A stretch of 64,000 bases of DNA from Clostridium_AD sp036569345. GTDB lineage: Bacteria; Bacillota; Clostridia; Clostridiales; Clostridiaceae. The stretch spans positions 1 through 64,000 of the forward strand of contig NZ_DATCQT010000142.1 in the NCBI RefSeq assembly GCF_036569345.1. The letters are read 5' to 3'. Below are positions 16,851-25,625 of the stretch, piece after piece. The notes under the pieces are model-generated. The model worked only from the letters and a program-made list of their open reading frames with translations, was not told the origin of the DNA and ran no database searches. A program made the translations under genes and the position numbers. The first letter of the stretch is position 1, and each line of letters opens with the position of its first letter.

Positions 16851-17457
16851 AATATCTTGTTTTATTGGAAAACTTATTACACTTATTGCGATTTATTATA
16901 TTCAATTTGTATATAAAACTAGCAAAATAATTTCTACTGGGCAATATACTTTTTTAGAATCTTCTCATGCTGAAAAATTTATTCTTGTGTTTTGGCATGG
17001 AGATAGCTATTCATTATATCCTTACCTTAGTGGGAAAGGACTCTACGTAATTACTACTAAGAATGGAAGAGGAGATTATATTAATATGATATGTAAACAT
17101 TTTGGATATAAGACAATTCGAGTTCCAGATGAGAGTGAGGGTGGAAACTTCTTGTTTAAAATAAGAAAGGAAATAAATGGGCCTGATTGTGCCAATTTAG
17201 CCGTTACTCTTGACGGTCCCTTAGGTCCTTATCATGAAGCAAAACCTTTTCCATTTATTACAGCATTACTTACAAAACGTAAAGTATTACCTATTGCAAT
17301 CAAATGTAAAAGAAAAATACAATTAAAAAGAAGATGGGACAATTTCACCATTCCCCTACCTTTTAACCGAATAGAAGTGCATGTTCAGGATCCCTTAGAT
17401 GTACCGACAGCAAAAATGATACTTCGGGATCATAAATATCAACATATTTCTTTATAA
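16843..17457 (+). CDS. DUF374 lysophospholipid-acyltransferase-like protein
   Basis: 204 aa. The N-terminal hydrophobic helix is followed by FWHGDSYSLYP, the DUF374 counterpart of the acyltransferase His motif, then TTKNGRGDYI and TLDGPLGPYHEAKP, which are characteristic of DUF374. These proteins are thought to acylate lipid precursors, for example in glycolipid or lipid A-like pathways. Overlap with the GT fusion gene points to a joint product: a glycosylated, acylated membrane lipid exported by the flippase-like protein. That joint pathway is inference. Confidence 0.8.
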   Translation: MNKISCFIGKLITLIAIYYIQFVYKTSKIISTGQYTFLESSHAEKFILVFWHGDSYSLYPYLSGKGLYVITTKNGRGDYINMICKHFGYKTIRVPDESEGGNFLFKIRKEINGPDCANLAVTLDGPLGPYHEAKPFPFITALLTKRKVLPIAIKCKRKIQLKRRWDNFTIPLPFNRIEVHVQDPLDVPTAKMILRDHKYQHISL

Positions 17458-17542
17458 ATAAGCTCAATAATTCCAAATTCAGTAACCTTTTAACGAGTCA
17501 TATCATATTATACTCGTGATATCTTTACTTTGGAGGAATTAT

Positions 17543-18172
17543 ATGAACATTTTATCGGTTTTTCTTTTTGCTATTTCCTCAAGCAGCGATAATCTTATTG
17601 TAGGGCTGAGTTATGGGGCTAAAAAAGTTAGAATAAATTTTATAAATAACTTTATGATATCCTTTATTTCTGGTATAGGTACTTTATTAGCCATGTTATT
17701 TGGAAAAACGCTTTTGAGATTAATCCCACTAAAATATTCAAATATAATAGGAAGTGGCATATTATTATTATTGGGTATATTACTGCTAATAAATTGGATC
17801 AGAAAAGACATTGGAAGCAAGAAAAGCACAAAAGAAGTTAATGTGGAAGAATCAGGATTTAAGCACTATGAAAATGCACTTAGAAATCCAGAGATAATAG
17901 ATACGAATGACTCAAAAACTATAGACTTTAAAGAAGCTATTATCCTAGGAATTGTTCTTTGTTTAAATAATATTGGTTTAGGAATAGGGGCAAGTATTGC
18001 AGGATTAAACATCCTTTTGACATCTATATCCTCTTTGATTTTCAGCCTCGTATTTATACCAATAGGGTATTACATTGGTGAAAAGGTAATTTCTGATAAG
18101 TTATCAAGATATTCAGAAATAATTTCAATATGCATTATTTTAATTCTAGGGATGTATGAGCTATTTGTATGA
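17543..18172 (+). CDS. ytaF: sporulation membrane protein YtaF (MntP-like)
   Basis: 209 aa with six membrane helices in two halves (SSSSDNLIVGLSYGAKK and LGIVLCLNNIGLGIGASIAG), each with an acidic or Asn residue in a helix as in MntP/YebN, and a charged central loop. YtaF is found in spore formers. The ATG at 17543 is chosen because GGAGGAATT lies just upstream; an ATG nine codons earlier lacks a ribosome site. It follows the lipid cassette by 85 bp and may be a separate unit. The substrate ion is unknown. Confidence 0.85.
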   Translation: MNILSVFLFAISSSSDNLIVGLSYGAKKVRINFINNFMISFISGIGTLLAMLFGKTLLRLIPLKYSNIIGSGILLLLGILLLINWIRKDIGSKKSTKEVNVEESGFKHYENALRNPEIIDTNDSKTIDFKEAIILGIVLCLNNIGLGIGASIAGLNILLTSISSLIFSLVFIPIGYYIGEKVISDKLSRYSEIISICIILILGMYELFV

Positions 18173-18254
18173 TGCCTTATTTATTAATAGATTTATAAAT
18201 AAGTAAGACATAAATTACATTCATTCTATGCCTATCATAGGTAGCTAGTTAAGT

Positions 18255-18304
18255 ATATAAAGATGTATATAAACTTAATATTGAGTTCATATACATCTTT
18301 ATAT
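18255..18304 (+). terminator. terminator after ytaF
   Basis: An A/T-rich inverted repeat: ATATAAAGATGTATAT...AACT pairs with AGTT.ATATACATCTTTATAT around an 8-nt loop with one mismatch. It lies 80 bp after the ytaF stop and also faces the pseudogene on the other strand. Confidence 0.6.
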
Positions 18305-18319
18305 TTAATTTAACAAACT

Positions 18320-18525
18320 TTAAATACAGTATTCCGTCTCATTTTCCTTCTTCATTTTTAATTCTATAAATACTTTATCTCGTATTTTCAAGAATTCCTC
18401 ACTAGTCCTATCTCTTTTCCTTTTTATATTTACATCTATTATACTTTTTACTTTTCCAGGACCTGGCGTCATAATTACAATTCTATCTGCTATTGGACGC
18501 GCTAATTTTGAGTAACCTTTACTGA
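18320..18525 (-). pseudogene. 3' fragment of nitrate/sulfonate-type ABC ATPase
   Basis: The minus strand encodes about 60 residues matching the end of SsuB/TauB-like ATPases: ADRIVIMTPGPGKVKSII, then KRKRDRTSEEFLKIRDKV. Walker A, the signature and Walker B are missing, and the frame is closed by a stop immediately upstream. The rest of the gene and its permease and binding protein are absent from this window, so it is a deletion scar. Confidence 0.8.
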
Positions 18526-18623
18526 ATATATTTTATTTTTCTGATTAAAATTACTTACCATATTCAAAGTGTAAATTTATCTTTTTAAACGAACTTTTAA
18601 TTTTCTACTATCCTAAAAAATTA

Positions 18624-19053
18624 ATGCTTCACAAAGAATCTAATCCATCATTTTCAGTAATTGCTGATGATATTCTGAAATTAATGGATAAGCTATGTAT
18701 TGATAAAATAATGGTTGCCCATAAAATATCATTAATTGCCCCAGAAAGAGTATCATCAATGATTCTTACTGGACACTAAAGAGTTTTACGCTTGGTTTGA
18801 TGTTATGCAATATTATGAAAAGACACATGCCAAAGAACTAATTACCAACATAAATGTTCCCAGAAATTATATTATGGGTACAGAAGATCATATGTTCACA
18901 ACTATGGTAGATAAATATATTAAAAAAAATGAGACAACAGAAATAGAAATATTAAAAATTTGTGATCATGTGGCAAATATTGATGCTTGTGAACAATTCA
19001 ATATATCATTATTGTCATTAAGTATCACAAAAGTGGAGAACAATAATAAATAA
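18624..19053 (+). pseudogene. decayed alpha/beta hydrolase
   Basis: The 5' half (18624-18778) encodes FSVIADDILKLMDKLCIDK and PERVSSMILTG, typical of alpha/beta hydrolases around the nucleophile elbow, but the GxSxG segment is deleted and the frame ends in TAA. After a frame change, 18805-19053 encodes 82 aa with NVPRNYIMGTEDHMF (acid residue) and DHVANIDACEQFN (catalytic His region). The enzyme is lost; at least one deletion and one frameshift are needed. Confidence 0.75.
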
Positions 19054-19106
19054 AGATTTTGATTATGTAAAAATAGATGCCTAAAATATAATACTCTCCA
19101 AAAAGG

Positions 19107-19145
19107 AACATCCATAGATTTGAGCCAATCAGATCTTTGGATGTT
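19107..19145. terminator. terminator of catabolic operon (bidirectional)
   Basis: AACATCCATAGAT pairs with ATCTTTGGATGTT. On the minus strand it is followed by CCTTTTT, and it lies 108 bp after the last gene of the catabolic operon. Confidence 0.7.
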
Positions 19146-19253
19146 TTAGCTATTATTTCATTATCAACCTATCTACTTAGGTAGCATTAGTAAATGTACA
19201 TTACCTTTCAAATATTCTACAGAGATCAAAATAATGTATTTAAATAAACCATA

Positions 19254-20171
19254 TTATAATTTAGCCCATGCAGCATTTAGCACTCTTTTTGCATTGGCAA
19301 TTACTAACTCTGGATCTTCATCACCAAATGGTTTAACCTCAAAACTAACGATAGGTCTTTTTTCCTCACTTATAAAACCGATTGACATTAATAGCTTTAT
19401 GTATTCTGCAAGTTCATTAACATCATTTTCTGAATCAGGAAATCCAAATCTCGGATGCTGATCACCATAACCTGGCAAGTTAGAATTTTCTAACACACAG
19501 TTTCCCATATGAGCATGAATTATATAATCCTTTATAGGTAGTATTGCTTCTTGTATAGTCTCTTTGATTAATGGTATATGGCTTAAATCAACCATAAGTC
19601 CAAAGTTTTCATATCTATTTCTGATTTCTTTTGCAAACCTTCTAGCAAGGCTAGCCGGACCTATTAATGCATTTTTATCTATATCATAGTCAAATACTTC
19701 TAATGCAATTTTTAAGTTTCCTCTTGCCTTCGAATATTCACAAATTTCCATGGTAGACTTTACCAAAGCATTATATGCCTCTTCTTTACCGATTGCATCC
19801 TTTGGATACCTACCGCTCAAATATCCAAATCCTTCACAACCATTTTCATACGCCTCATCAATTCCTTCTTCAAGTGTTGCTACTGCCTTTACTCTTCCAT
19901 CCTCATTTAAATCGTTAATATTTAATCCTTGTTGCATCAATCTAGGCCCTGCCGAATATGCAACACTCATATGTGCTGTTTCAATCATTTTCTTAGCCTT
20001 TTTTCTTATTTTTCCATCTTTAATCCATGTAATTTCTACTGCATCAAAGTAATCATCTATTGCAATTTTTTTTAGTGTTTCTTCTATCGGTCCGGTCCCA
20101 CTTGATACAGAAGGATAAGCCATAAAATGAATTAACCCCACTCTCATATACTTCTTAATTGATTCATTCAT
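19254..20171 (-). CDS. xylose-isomerase-like TIM barrel protein
   Basis: 305 aa, AP-endonuclease-2/sugar isomerase superfamily. The probable divalent-metal ligands are Glu in ALEVFDYD, Asp/His in MVDLSHIPL, His in IHAHMGNC and Glu in VSFEVKPFG, spread over the barrel as in IolE-like epimerases. It is the last gene of the catabolic operon; GGAGGTAG precedes the ATG. The reaction could be isomerisation, epimerisation or decarboxylation of a sugar or sugar acid; sequence alone does not decide. It is a distant relative of the TIM barrel at 21526-22437. Confidence 0.8.
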   Translation of the reverse strand: MNESIKKYMRVGLIHFMAYPSVSSGTGPIEETLKKIAIDDYFDAVEITWIKDGKIRKKAKKMIETAHMSVAYSAGPRLMQQGLNINDLNEDGRVKAVATLEEGIDEAYENGCEGFGYLSGRYPKDAIGKEEAYNALVKSTMEICEYSKARGNLKIALEVFDYDIDKNALIGPASLARRFAKEIRNRYENFGLMVDLSHIPLIKETIQEAILPIKDYIIHAHMGNCVLENSNLPGYGDQHPRFGFPDSENDVNELAEYIKLLMSIGFISEEKRPIVSFEVKPFGDEDPELVIANAKRVLNAAWAKL

Positions 20172-20405
20172 TTTCTACCTCCAAGTTTTATTTTAATTAA
20201 ATTTTTAACTTTTCTTCTAAATATATTGATTTATATCACTTAAAATTGCCTATCTCAGGCTCGTTTTAATTGTCTTTATCCCTATTAGAATATTTTACAT
20301 ACAAATATAAAGATGTAGAAATCAATTACACGTTTGATAGAATAAAGTTTTACTACTATAAAAATATCACCTACATCATTTTTAATTACAAAGGTATTAA
20401 AGTTT

Positions 20406-21254
20406 TTAAGCCCTGCCTTGAGACATGGTCATTTCGATTTTGAGTTTTACAGCATTTTTGATAGCGTCTTTAATTGGCATGAACAATTGATCTGGCAAAG
20501 CATCAACTCTTTTTTCTTCAGTAAATGATTTTTTAGCGCCTGATGTCATAGCAGTTCTAATGTCAGAATACAGATTTACTTTTGAAATCCCATTTTTTAT
20601 AGCTTCTCTCACTTGATCTACTGGTGTCCCTGATCCTCCATGTAATACTAGAGGAACAGTACTAATCTCATTTATTTCTTTTAGCCTTTCTATGTTTAAT
20701 TTTGGAAGACTAACATATAATCCATGTGAAGTTCCAATTGATACAGCTAAAGCATCTATACCTGTAAGTTCAATAAACTTACTAACATCTTTTGCTTTTG
20801 TAAGACTCATTTCCCCAGTATAAGCACCATCTAAATCTGATCCTGCAACCCTACCAAGTTCCGCTTCAACAGAAATTCCCAATGGATGTGCCAATTCAAC
20901 TACCTCTTTTGTATTTTTCACATTTTCCTCAAATGATAGAGTTGATCCATCATACATTACAGATGTAAATCCATATTCTATTGCTCTCTTTATTATTTCA
21001 ATATTAGTAGCATGATCTAAGTGCAAAACTATAGGAATATTGTATTCAGCTGCTACCCCTTTAACAATTGAGGATATATAGACAATTCCTTTTTCTTTTA
21101 AATCATGCTCTAGTGCCATTAGGATCACTGGTGATCCCATTTTTTCACATTCATCAAGAATTGGCCTTATTAATTCCTCGGTACAATCAAAAGCCGGTAC
21201 TGAATAATATTCCTTTCTTGCCTTTATCAATACATTATTTAAGTTTACTAACAT
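20406..21254 (-). CDS. class II ketose-bisphosphate aldolase
   Basis: 282 aa, FbaA/GatY/KbaY family. Zinc ligands and catalytic residues are visible: LHLDHA, EAELGRVAG, GTSHGLY, LHGGSGT and NLYSDIRTA. Length fits GatY-type enzymes. The ATG at 21254 is chosen over one five codons upstream because TTGGAGGC lies 8 nt before it. It cleaves or forms a ketose phosphate from DHAP and an aldehyde. In this operon it may act on a product of the kinase and isomerases rather than in glycolysis (inference). Confidence 0.88.
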   Translation of the reverse strand: MLVNLNNVLIKARKEYYSVPAFDCTEELIRPILDECEKMGSPVILMALEHDLKEKGIVYISSIVKGVAAEYNIPIVLHLDHATNIEIIKRAIEYGFTSVMYDGSTLSFEENVKNTKEVVELAHPLGISVEAELGRVAGSDLDGAYTGEMSLTKAKDVSKFIELTGIDALAVSIGTSHGLYVSLPKLNIERLKEINEISTVPLVLHGGSGTPVDQVREAIKNGISKVNLYSDIRTAMTSGAKKSFTEEKRVDALPDQLFMPIKDAIKNAVKLKIEMTMSQGRA

Positions 21255-21525
21255 AAGAATTGCCTCCAAATTGTACTTAATATTTTTGAAGTCTAATATT
21301 AACTTTTACATTTTTTGATATCTTAAATGCTTAAACTTGGGCATCAATAGAATCTAAGCACGAATACACTAGGTAAATAACTATTTTTAAAAATTCTGTG
21401 TAATCTTTTTAATTTTACTATGGTCATCATCCTTGTTTCTACTAAACCTACTATTACAAACAAACTTATAAAATATATATCTTCTTTAGTTGAATTATTC
21501 ATATTAAGAGCTTTAATGATCAAGA

Positions 21526-22437
21526 TTAATCATTTGCTAATTCAATTGCCATTTTTAAAAACTCCCTGCTCTCTTTTTCAACTTTCCACAAATCATCAGC
21601 TTTTGTGGTACGAATCTCTACTGCTGTGAAGATACCGTCACGCTCTTTGAGTGTATTAAGTGAAACCGCGGTTTTTAACAGTTCTCCTGCAACCTCTATT
21701 GTTAAAAATCCAGGTGCACCATACTTCATGTGGTTATCTCCATACAAAGGATCGCTTGGGTTAAGGACTGCATTAGAGAGATGTAGCTCTGCCATAATAG
21801 GTGCTGCTTGATGAAGTGTTGTAATCAAATTTTCTCCATCCAATGCTGCATGAGCAGCATCCCACCCAAGATACATATTTGGACAATCTTGGTGAATTGG
21901 CATCATCCAGATAACTGTTTCATCAACTGGACCTAATAATTGTTTTTTGTGCACATATCTGTCCAAATGCTCCATGACTACATCCATATCCTTGTTATAT
22001 CGCTTTACTTCGTTACAAACTACATGTAACGAATCAGCCAAATACTTTTTAGCTTCTTCTCTATATGCCGCCCCAGGATCAGGACCACTGGTTAGGGCAA
22101 AAGTCTTTGTGCCACACTCTGCCGAAAAGTGTATTAATTCTTTTACACGTGAAAGTGATTTGTTTCTTATCTCTTTGTTTACACTTGAAAGATTGAGGTT
22201 TTCGTTGTTGATGTTAAGGGTCGACCATTGTGTTAGTCGCAATTTTTTATTTTCACATTCAGTGCGTATTTTTGATGCTACTTTGCTATCAAAAATTATA
22301 CCTGTTTCCACGCCTTCATAAAAACCAAGCTCTCCAGCACGACGTATTACTTCTAGAATATTTTTATCATCATACGAAATAGGGAAAAACATCTCTCCAA
22401 TTAGCAATGAAGAATGTAATTTTTGCTTTTCTTTCAT
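21526..22437 (-). CDS. xylose-isomerase-like TIM barrel protein
   Basis: 303 aa. Metal-ligand candidates are Glu in VVMEHLDRYVHK, Asp/His in GWDAAHAALD, His in AELHLSN and Glu in FTAVEIRTTK. The family includes isomerases, epimerases and 3-oxo-acid decarboxylases acting on C4-C6 substrates. It lies 129 bp downstream of the TpiA-like gene and 271 bp upstream of the aldolase. It shares fold but only patchy sequence with the TIM barrel at 19254-20171, so the two probably catalyse different steps. Confidence 0.8.
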   Translation of the reverse strand: MKEKQKLHSSLLIGEMFFPISYDDKNILEVIRRAGELGFYEGVETGIIFDSKVASKIRTECENKKLRLTQWSTLNINNENLNLSSVNKEIRNKSLSRVKELIHFSAECGTKTFALTSGPDPGAAYREEAKKYLADSLHVVCNEVKRYNKDMDVVMEHLDRYVHKKQLLGPVDETVIWMMPIHQDCPNMYLGWDAAHAALDGENLITTLHQAAPIMAELHLSNAVLNPSDPLYGDNHMKYGAPGFLTIEVAGELLKTAVSLNTLKERDGIFTAVEIRTTKADDLWKVEKESREFLKMAIELAND

Positions 22438-22566
22438 AGTACCATACCTCCATTTTTTTATTCATTGATGTGAATTTTTAAAATATAAGTATAAAAAATT
22501 AACTACCAAATATCAATTGCTTATTTAAAAGTTTCACTTTGTATGTCCAGATAATTTAATTTAAAT

Positions 22567-23337
22567 CTATTTCGCTATCCCTCTGATCAATTTTTCAAAT
22601 TGATCAGCTTCCCAAGCATATCTTCCAATAAAAAGACCGTCAATTGTCGGCTGGGCTATCAAATCAAATGCATTATCTATATTTACGCTACCCCCATATA
22701 AAACGGGTATTTGGTTTCCAGCTTCACCGAAAATTTCTAGTAACGTATCTTTTATTACACCATGTTTCTCTGCTGCATATTCAGTAGAAGCAGGTATCCC
22801 ATTTACACCTATTGCCCATACTGGTTCGTAAGCGACACGTATTTTGTCAATACAGTCTTTAGGTACGTCAGCAAAATCAATCTTTAACTGCATACGTAAA
22901 ACTTCATTGCTTACATTGTAGTTTTTCTGTTCTAAAGTTTCACCTACGCATAATAAAACTGTAAAATTGTGATTCAATGCACAAATAACTTTTTTGTTTT
23001 CGGAGGTATCGTCTTCTCCAAACACATGTCGACGCTCTGAATGTCCTATTTGTATTATGTCTATATCTAATTCTTGAAGCATGAGGGGAGATATTTCTCC
23101 AGTAAATTGCCCTTGTTCTACCCATGACATATTCTGGGCACCAAGCTTAATTAAATCCTTATTCACTATCTTACTAGCTTCACTTAAAGAAGTAAAAGAC
23201 GGAATTACAAACAATTCAAATTCTTTTCGACTTATATCTTTTGTCTTAGCTGTCAACTCATTAAGATAAAAAACAGTATCTTTAATATTTTTATACATTT
23301 TTAGATTTGTCCCTAAAAACAGCTTAGATGTTTTCAT
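22567..23337 (-). CDS. triosephosphate isomerase-like (tetrulose-phosphate isomerase?)
   Basis: 256 aa, complete TIM family. Catalytic residues are Lys in GTNLKMYK, His in IGHSERR and Glu in AYEPVWAIG; the phosphate loop is YGGSVN. The N-terminus reads GTNLKM instead of GNWKM, as in catabolic paralogues such as EryH/LerI which isomerise L-erythrulose 1-phosphate. Overlap with rpiB (shared base at 23337) and proximity to dhaKL favour the tetrulose-phosphate role over glycolysis. Plain triosephosphate isomerase activity remains possible. Confidence 0.85.
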   Translation of the reverse strand: MKTSKLFLGTNLKMYKNIKDTVFYLNELTAKTKDISRKEFELFVIPSFTSLSEASKIVNKDLIKLGAQNMSWVEQGQFTGEISPLMLQELDIDIIQIGHSERRHVFGEDDTSENKKVICALNHNFTVLLCVGETLEQKNYNVSNEVLRMQLKIDFADVPKDCIDKIRVAYEPVWAIGVNGIPASTEYAAEKHGVIKDTLLEIFGEAGNQIPVLYGGSVNIDNAFDLIAQPTIDGLFIGRYAWEADQFEKLIRGIAK

Positions 23338-23798
23338 TATTTAAAATTCATCCCTTCAATTTCACATATGGCGTCCACTTTGTCTTGTGAAGCTTTAACA
23401 ACTCCATCCAATTTGAGCCATTCCTTAATATGTTGTTTAGCAACCTCTATACCAATAACCCTTGCACCAAAACATAAGACATTACAGTCATTGCTAAGGC
23501 TTGACCTATCTACTGAATAGATATCATGTCCTACTGCTGCACGAATATTTTTAAATTTATTTGCCGTAATTGCCATACCTATTCCTGTTCCACATATCAA
23601 TATACCCCTCGAATTTTTCAAATCACCTTGTATCTTTTCTGCAACCTTTTTAGCTATATATGGATAAAAGGCTTTATCATCTTCACTATTTACGCCAACA
23701 TCGCATACTTCATAACCCTGTTCTTCAATAATCTGTTTAACTTGTTCCTTAAAATAAAAGCCTGCATTGTCACAACCAATCATAATTTTATTGCCCAT
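23337..23798 (-). CDS. RpiB/LacAB-family sugar-phosphate isomerase
   Basis: 153 aa. Asp/Asn of GCDNAGF at the N-terminus, the active-site Cys in ILICGTGIGMAITANK and the His/Asp of VGHDIYS are all present. Family members isomerise ribose 5-phosphate, allose 6-phosphate, galactose 6-phosphate or D-erythrulose 4-phosphate. The TpiA-like and DhaKL neighbours match the erythrulose pathway in mycobacteria and Brucella (EryI/DerI), where RpiB makes D-erythrose 4-phosphate. Choice of substrate is inference. Confidence 0.88.
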   Translation of the reverse strand: MGNKIMIGCDNAGFYFKEQVKQIIEEQGYEVCDVGVNSEDDKAFYPYIAKKVAEKIQGDLKNSRGILICGTGIGMAITANKFKNIRAAVGHDIYSVDRSSLSNDCNVLCFGARVIGIEVAKQHIKEWLKLDGVVKASQDKVDAICEIEGMNFK

Positions 23799-23823
23799 TT
23801 TTTGTTAACTCCAATCAAATTTA

Positions 23824-24459
23824 TTATAGTTTTGAAACATATTCCTTCATTGCTCTAAAAATTATCCAAACTGAAGTTGCACCCGCATCTTGAAATCCGA
23901 TGCTTCTTTCAAGTAGTGACTTGGCTCTTCCAAATTTTGCAACATATTTTTTTGTATCTTCCATACCTTTTTTTGCAGCTTCTTCAGCATTAGTAAGTAA
24001 TGTCACCAAATCATCATTCTTAACATTTTCCATAGCAATAACAGCCGGCTCAAAAGCATCTATCATTGTTTTATCGCCAACCTCTGCTTTGCCTCTTTTT
24101 TTGACTGAGGTTAATGAACCCCTCATGAGTTCAGTTAATGATTGACAATCCAAGACTTCTTTACTATCTATGGTCTTGGCCCCACCCTCGAACATTGTCC
24201 CAAAAATTATGCCAGAAGCTCCACCCATTGAAGTAATCATTGTTCTGCCTACAGTTTTAAAAATTAGATTGATATTCTGGAATGATTCCATTTCATTTAA
24301 TTTTGATTTAACTTTTTCAAAACCACATTCCATTCCTATACCATGATCTCCATCGCCAATTTTACTATCTATTTCCGTTAATAATGGTTTGTTTTCTATA
24401 ATTGTGTCTGCAACGTAAATTATCATTGCCCTTGTTTGATTAATATCAATAGATCTCAT
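23824..24459 (-). CDS. dhaL: dihydroxyacetone kinase subunit DhaL-like
   Basis: 211 aa. The nucleotide-binding eight-helix barrel has the Asp cluster in KIGDGDHGIGM, GGASGIIFG and GDKTMIDAFEPA. It shares one base with the dhaK stop. No dhaM phospho-donor gene is seen, so phosphate may come directly from ATP, as in LerK/DerK-type kinases. It pairs with DhaK to phosphorylate a bound keto-sugar such as dihydroxyacetone or erythrulose. Confidence 0.88.
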   Translation of the reverse strand: MRSIDINQTRAMIIYVADTIIENKPLLTEIDSKIGDGDHGIGMECGFEKVKSKLNEMESFQNINLIFKTVGRTMITSMGGASGIIFGTMFEGGAKTIDSKEVLDCQSLTELMRGSLTSVKKRGKAEVGDKTMIDAFEPAVIAMENVKNDDLVTLLTNAEEAAKKGMEDTKKYVAKFGRAKSLLERSIGFQDAGATSVWIIFRAMKEYVSKL

Positions 24460-25463
24460 TATTTAATTTCCTCCTTTGCATAATATGGCGAGAAGCAAGG
24501 TTTGCAGTAATATTTCTTAATTTCATCATCCAGTCTTAAAATTGTAATAGAAAAGCCACCCATTTCTTGACAAGTACAATAATTCTTAATTTCGCTATCA
24601 AATGTTTTAATATTATCCTGTTTTAGTAACTGAGATAATCTTCTGTAAACAATATTAAGTTCTAATAGTGTTGTGGATCCAAGTCCATTTACAAGTATAC
24701 AAATCTCATCTTTAGACGATAGTTGCATATCTTTTTTTATAGTGTCATACATTGTATTGACCAATTCATCAGCGGATTTCATTGTTGTTCTTTTTATTCC
24801 CTGCTCGCCGTGAATTCCCATTCCATATTCTATTTCATTTTCTCCTAACTCGAATGTTGGTTTATCTAGACCGGGAATAGATCCTGCTGATGTTGCCAAG
24901 CCTATAGTATTTATATTATCCCTTGCCTTTTCAGTTATTCTAACTACTTCGTCAAGTTCTAACCCCTCGTCACATGCCGCACCAGCAACTTTAATTACGA
25001 ATACATCACCTGCAATTCCACGCCTATCCTCTATTTTTTCTTTAGGTGCAGAAGCACAATCATCCCATACTCTTACGTGTGCTACTTTAATATTATCCTC
25101 TTCACAAAATTCTTCTCCCATATCAAAGTTTAAATTATCTCCCGCATAGTTTCCATAAATAAATATAATACCTTTTCCTTCATCTACTTCTTTTGCCGTT
25201 TCATAAATTATCTGGGGGTTTGGTGATGTAAAAATATTTCCACAGACCACCGCATCTGCTAATCCTCTGCCTACAAATCCACTAAAAAGTGGTTCATGCC
25301 CAGTGCCACCACCAACTACTAACGACACCTTATTTTTTCTTCTTTCATTAAAGGTAAAAGCATTTATATTAGGTATTTTGGTATAAAACCTTGAGTATGC
25401 AGTTAAATAACCCTCCATCATTTCTTCAACAACATTAGAACCCTGATTAATTATTTTTTTCAT
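24459..25463 (-). CDS. dhaK: dihydroxyacetone kinase subunit DhaK-like
   Basis: 334 aa. It shows GGGTGHEPLF and GNIFTSPNPQ near the N-terminus, GNYAGDNLNFD, and the hemiaminal-forming His in YGMGIHGEQGI (about residue 220). All fit DhaK, which binds a short keto-sugar covalently through His. The C-terminal Cys pair (YCKPCFSPYY) is typical of the longer DhaK variants. It begins the kinase/isomerase block after a hairpin in the 160-bp gap downstream of the DapA-family gene. Confidence 0.9.
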   Translation of the reverse strand: MKKIINQGSNVVEEMMEGYLTAYSRFYTKIPNINAFTFNERRKNKVSLVVGGGTGHEPLFSGFVGRGLADAVVCGNIFTSPNPQIIYETAKEVDEGKGIIFIYGNYAGDNLNFDMGEEFCEEDNIKVAHVRVWDDCASAPKEKIEDRRGIAGDVFVIKVAGAACDEGLELDEVVRITEKARDNINTIGLATSAGSIPGLDKPTFELGENEIEYGMGIHGEQGIKRTTMKSADELVNTMYDTIKKDMQLSSKDEICILVNGLGSTTLLELNIVYRRLSQLLKQDNIKTFDSEIKNYCTCQEMGGFSITILRLDDEIKKYYCKPCFSPYYAKEEIK

Positions 25464-25553
25464 GATTATTCACTCCTTATGATCATTTCTAACGTATTTG
25501 CTCTCTAATAAATTAATCAAAATTTATATAGTTTAATTCTATTTTCTAATAAT

Positions 25554-25598
25554 GTATCCTATAGGGTAGCCATTTCAAAATCCTACCCTATTAGGTAC
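25554..25598 (-). other. hairpin between lyase and kinase genes
   Basis: GTATCCTATAGGGTAG pairs with CTACCCTATTAGGTAC around a 13-nt loop with few mismatches. There is no T-run. Within an operon, such a structure may mark RNA processing or partial termination that sets the ratio of upstream to downstream products. Confidence 0.5.
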
Positions 25599-25625
25599 AT
25601 ACTAAATATATTTTTAACTATTTTC

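Noticed and set aside
22567..23337. Glycolytic triosephosphate isomerase of the organism
   Set aside because: It lies in a sugar operon, overlaps rpiB, and reads GTNLKM at the N-terminus, so a catabolic paralogue is more likely; the glycolytic gene usually sits with gap, pgk and gpm.
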